Shown: positions 63,461 through 64,000 of the stretch, one piece after another
Layout: every line of letters begins with the position of its first letter
Position numbering within the stretch: the stretch's first letter is position 1
NCBI GenBank assembly: GCA_023266055.1
Contig: JAHFRW010000007.1
Span: 1 to 64,000, forward strand
Reading direction: 5' to 3'
DNA length: 64,000 bases
Source of the DNA: Gammaproteobacteria bacterium
GTDB taxonomy: Bacteria > Pseudomonadota > Gammaproteobacteria > Ga0077554 > Ga007554
Made by a program: the position numbers and the translations under genes
The notes under the pieces: model-generated
The model's database searches: none
What the model was told of the DNA's origin: nothing
The model's input: the letters and a program-made list of their open reading frames with translations, nothing else

Positions 63461-64000
63461 TTAGAAGTGGCTGATCAGGTTCACCCGGAACGAGCGTGAT
63501 TCTATCGGGTGAAAGTGCTTGTCGGCCACGGGGGCGGATTCGCTGGCCAGCTGGGATTCGTAGTAATAGTCGATGGCGTTGGATTTGCTGTTCAGCAGAT
63601 TAAAGCCTTGCAATGCCAGGCGCATGTTTTTGTGGAATGCATAGCCGATCTGTCCATTTACGACAGTGGTGGCATTGGAGCGCACGCTATTGTCTTCCAG
63701 CAGGGGACGTGGGCCGAAGTAGCGTAACTGCATGCTGCCAAACCAGGGGCCGATGTTGTCCACGGCAGCACTCAACGAGCCCACACCTTCGACAGCACCA
63801 GGAATGCGGGTGCCGGCGGGATCGGAATCCCTGAAGCGTGCTTCGGCAAAGGCGATATCTGCATCGATGGTGAGCCACGGGGTGGGGGTATAGAAATTGG
63901 CGAACTCAAAGCCTGTGCGGCGGCTGGCGCGGCCTGCTTCGGTGGTGCCGGCATCGCCGAGGAAGATCAATTCGGAATCGACATCCAGTTGATAGACCGT
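63461..64000 (-). CDS. TonB-dependent receptor, C-terminal part (continues past the window)
   Basis: The last ~180 codons of a gene running off the right edge. Alternating beta-strand pattern with FEFANFYTPTPWLTIDADIAF, GAVEGVGSLSAAVDN, GQIGYAFHKNMRLALQGFNL LNS and a terminal aromatic FRVNLISHF, as in outer-membrane beta-barrels. TonB receptors take up metal chelates or cobalamin. Its place beside nikR suggests nickel, by inference. Confidence 0.85.
   Translation of the reverse strand, partial: TVYQLDVDSELIFLGDAGTTEAGRASRRTGFEFANFYTPTPWLTIDADIAFAEARFRDSDPAGTRIPGAVEGVGSLSAAVDNIGPWFGSMQLRYFGPRPLLEDNSVRSNATTVVNGQIGYAFHKNMRLALQGFNLLNSKSNAIDYYYESQLASESAPVADKHFHPIESRSFRVNLISHF

Overview
The window reads as a chromosomal segment of a gammaproteobacterium, probably a respiring, cytochrome-rich environmental lineage near the purple-sulfur, sulfur-oxidising or methanotroph branches. 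The core clusters point that way: glyA-nrdR-ribD-ribE-ribBA-ribH-nusB-thiL-pgpA, cysE, psd, pncC, metH, tex, slyX, msrA, and a divergent speA/speE pair. I see no tRNA, rRNA or CRISPR array. The species cannot be fixed from the sequence alone.

Layout. (1) 1-3.3 kb is a scrap zone: transposase tails, tails that look like polymorphic (Rhs-type) toxins, orphan putative immunity genes, and a shredded UDP-GlcNAc 2-epimerase pseudogene. (2) 3.3-12.3 kb holds a periplasmic FKBP isomerase, a PAS-GGDEF cyclase, a DUF917 protein, a truncated ureD ending in a dispersed repeat, a Gld-like ABC transporter, mutM and psiE. (3) 12.4-17.8 kb holds a GT-C-type membrane glycosyltransferase, then an unusual redox cluster: a 30-residue membrane peptide, a diheme cytochrome c, a membrane-anchored monoheme cytochrome c, a four-helix protein resembling the start of heme-copper oxidase subunit I, a membrane thioredoxin-like protein and a small membrane protein. 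(4) 17.8-38.8 kb is mainly housekeeping. Its riboflavin synthase carries a repeat-derived in-frame insertion of about 53 residues. (5) 38.8-46.9 kb is accessory: a higB remnant, a 129-bp palindromic element, an IS3-type element cutting a GGDEF-EAL gene, an IS4-type element, an AT-rich three-gene operon built around a ComEC-like metallo-beta-lactamase-fold protein, and a REP-associated transposase with an internal stop. (6) 47-51.3 kb returns to core genes. (7) 51.7-54.0 kb is a small integron cassette array without an integrase in view, with three convincing attC sites. One cassette carries a MerR-type regulator, a small metal-transport-like membrane protein and a MerR-type operator. (8) 54-64 kb has the polyamine genes, a large secreted HAF/DUF11 protein, two DUF4124 proteins, a histidine phosphatase, nikR, a histidine-rich peptide and the 3' part of a TonB-dependent receptor.

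How it works together. Riboflavin genes run from ribD to ribH, but RibBA has lost the zinc cysteines of GTP cyclohydrolase II, so that step should be supplied elsewhere. nikR, the histidine-rich peptide, a NikR-box-like inverted repeat and the TonB receptor suggest a nickel uptake and buffering locus. The best candidates for undescribed biology are the redox cluster, the MBL operon, the metal-resistance cassette, and the repeat family that sits inside ribE and beside the REP-associated transposase.
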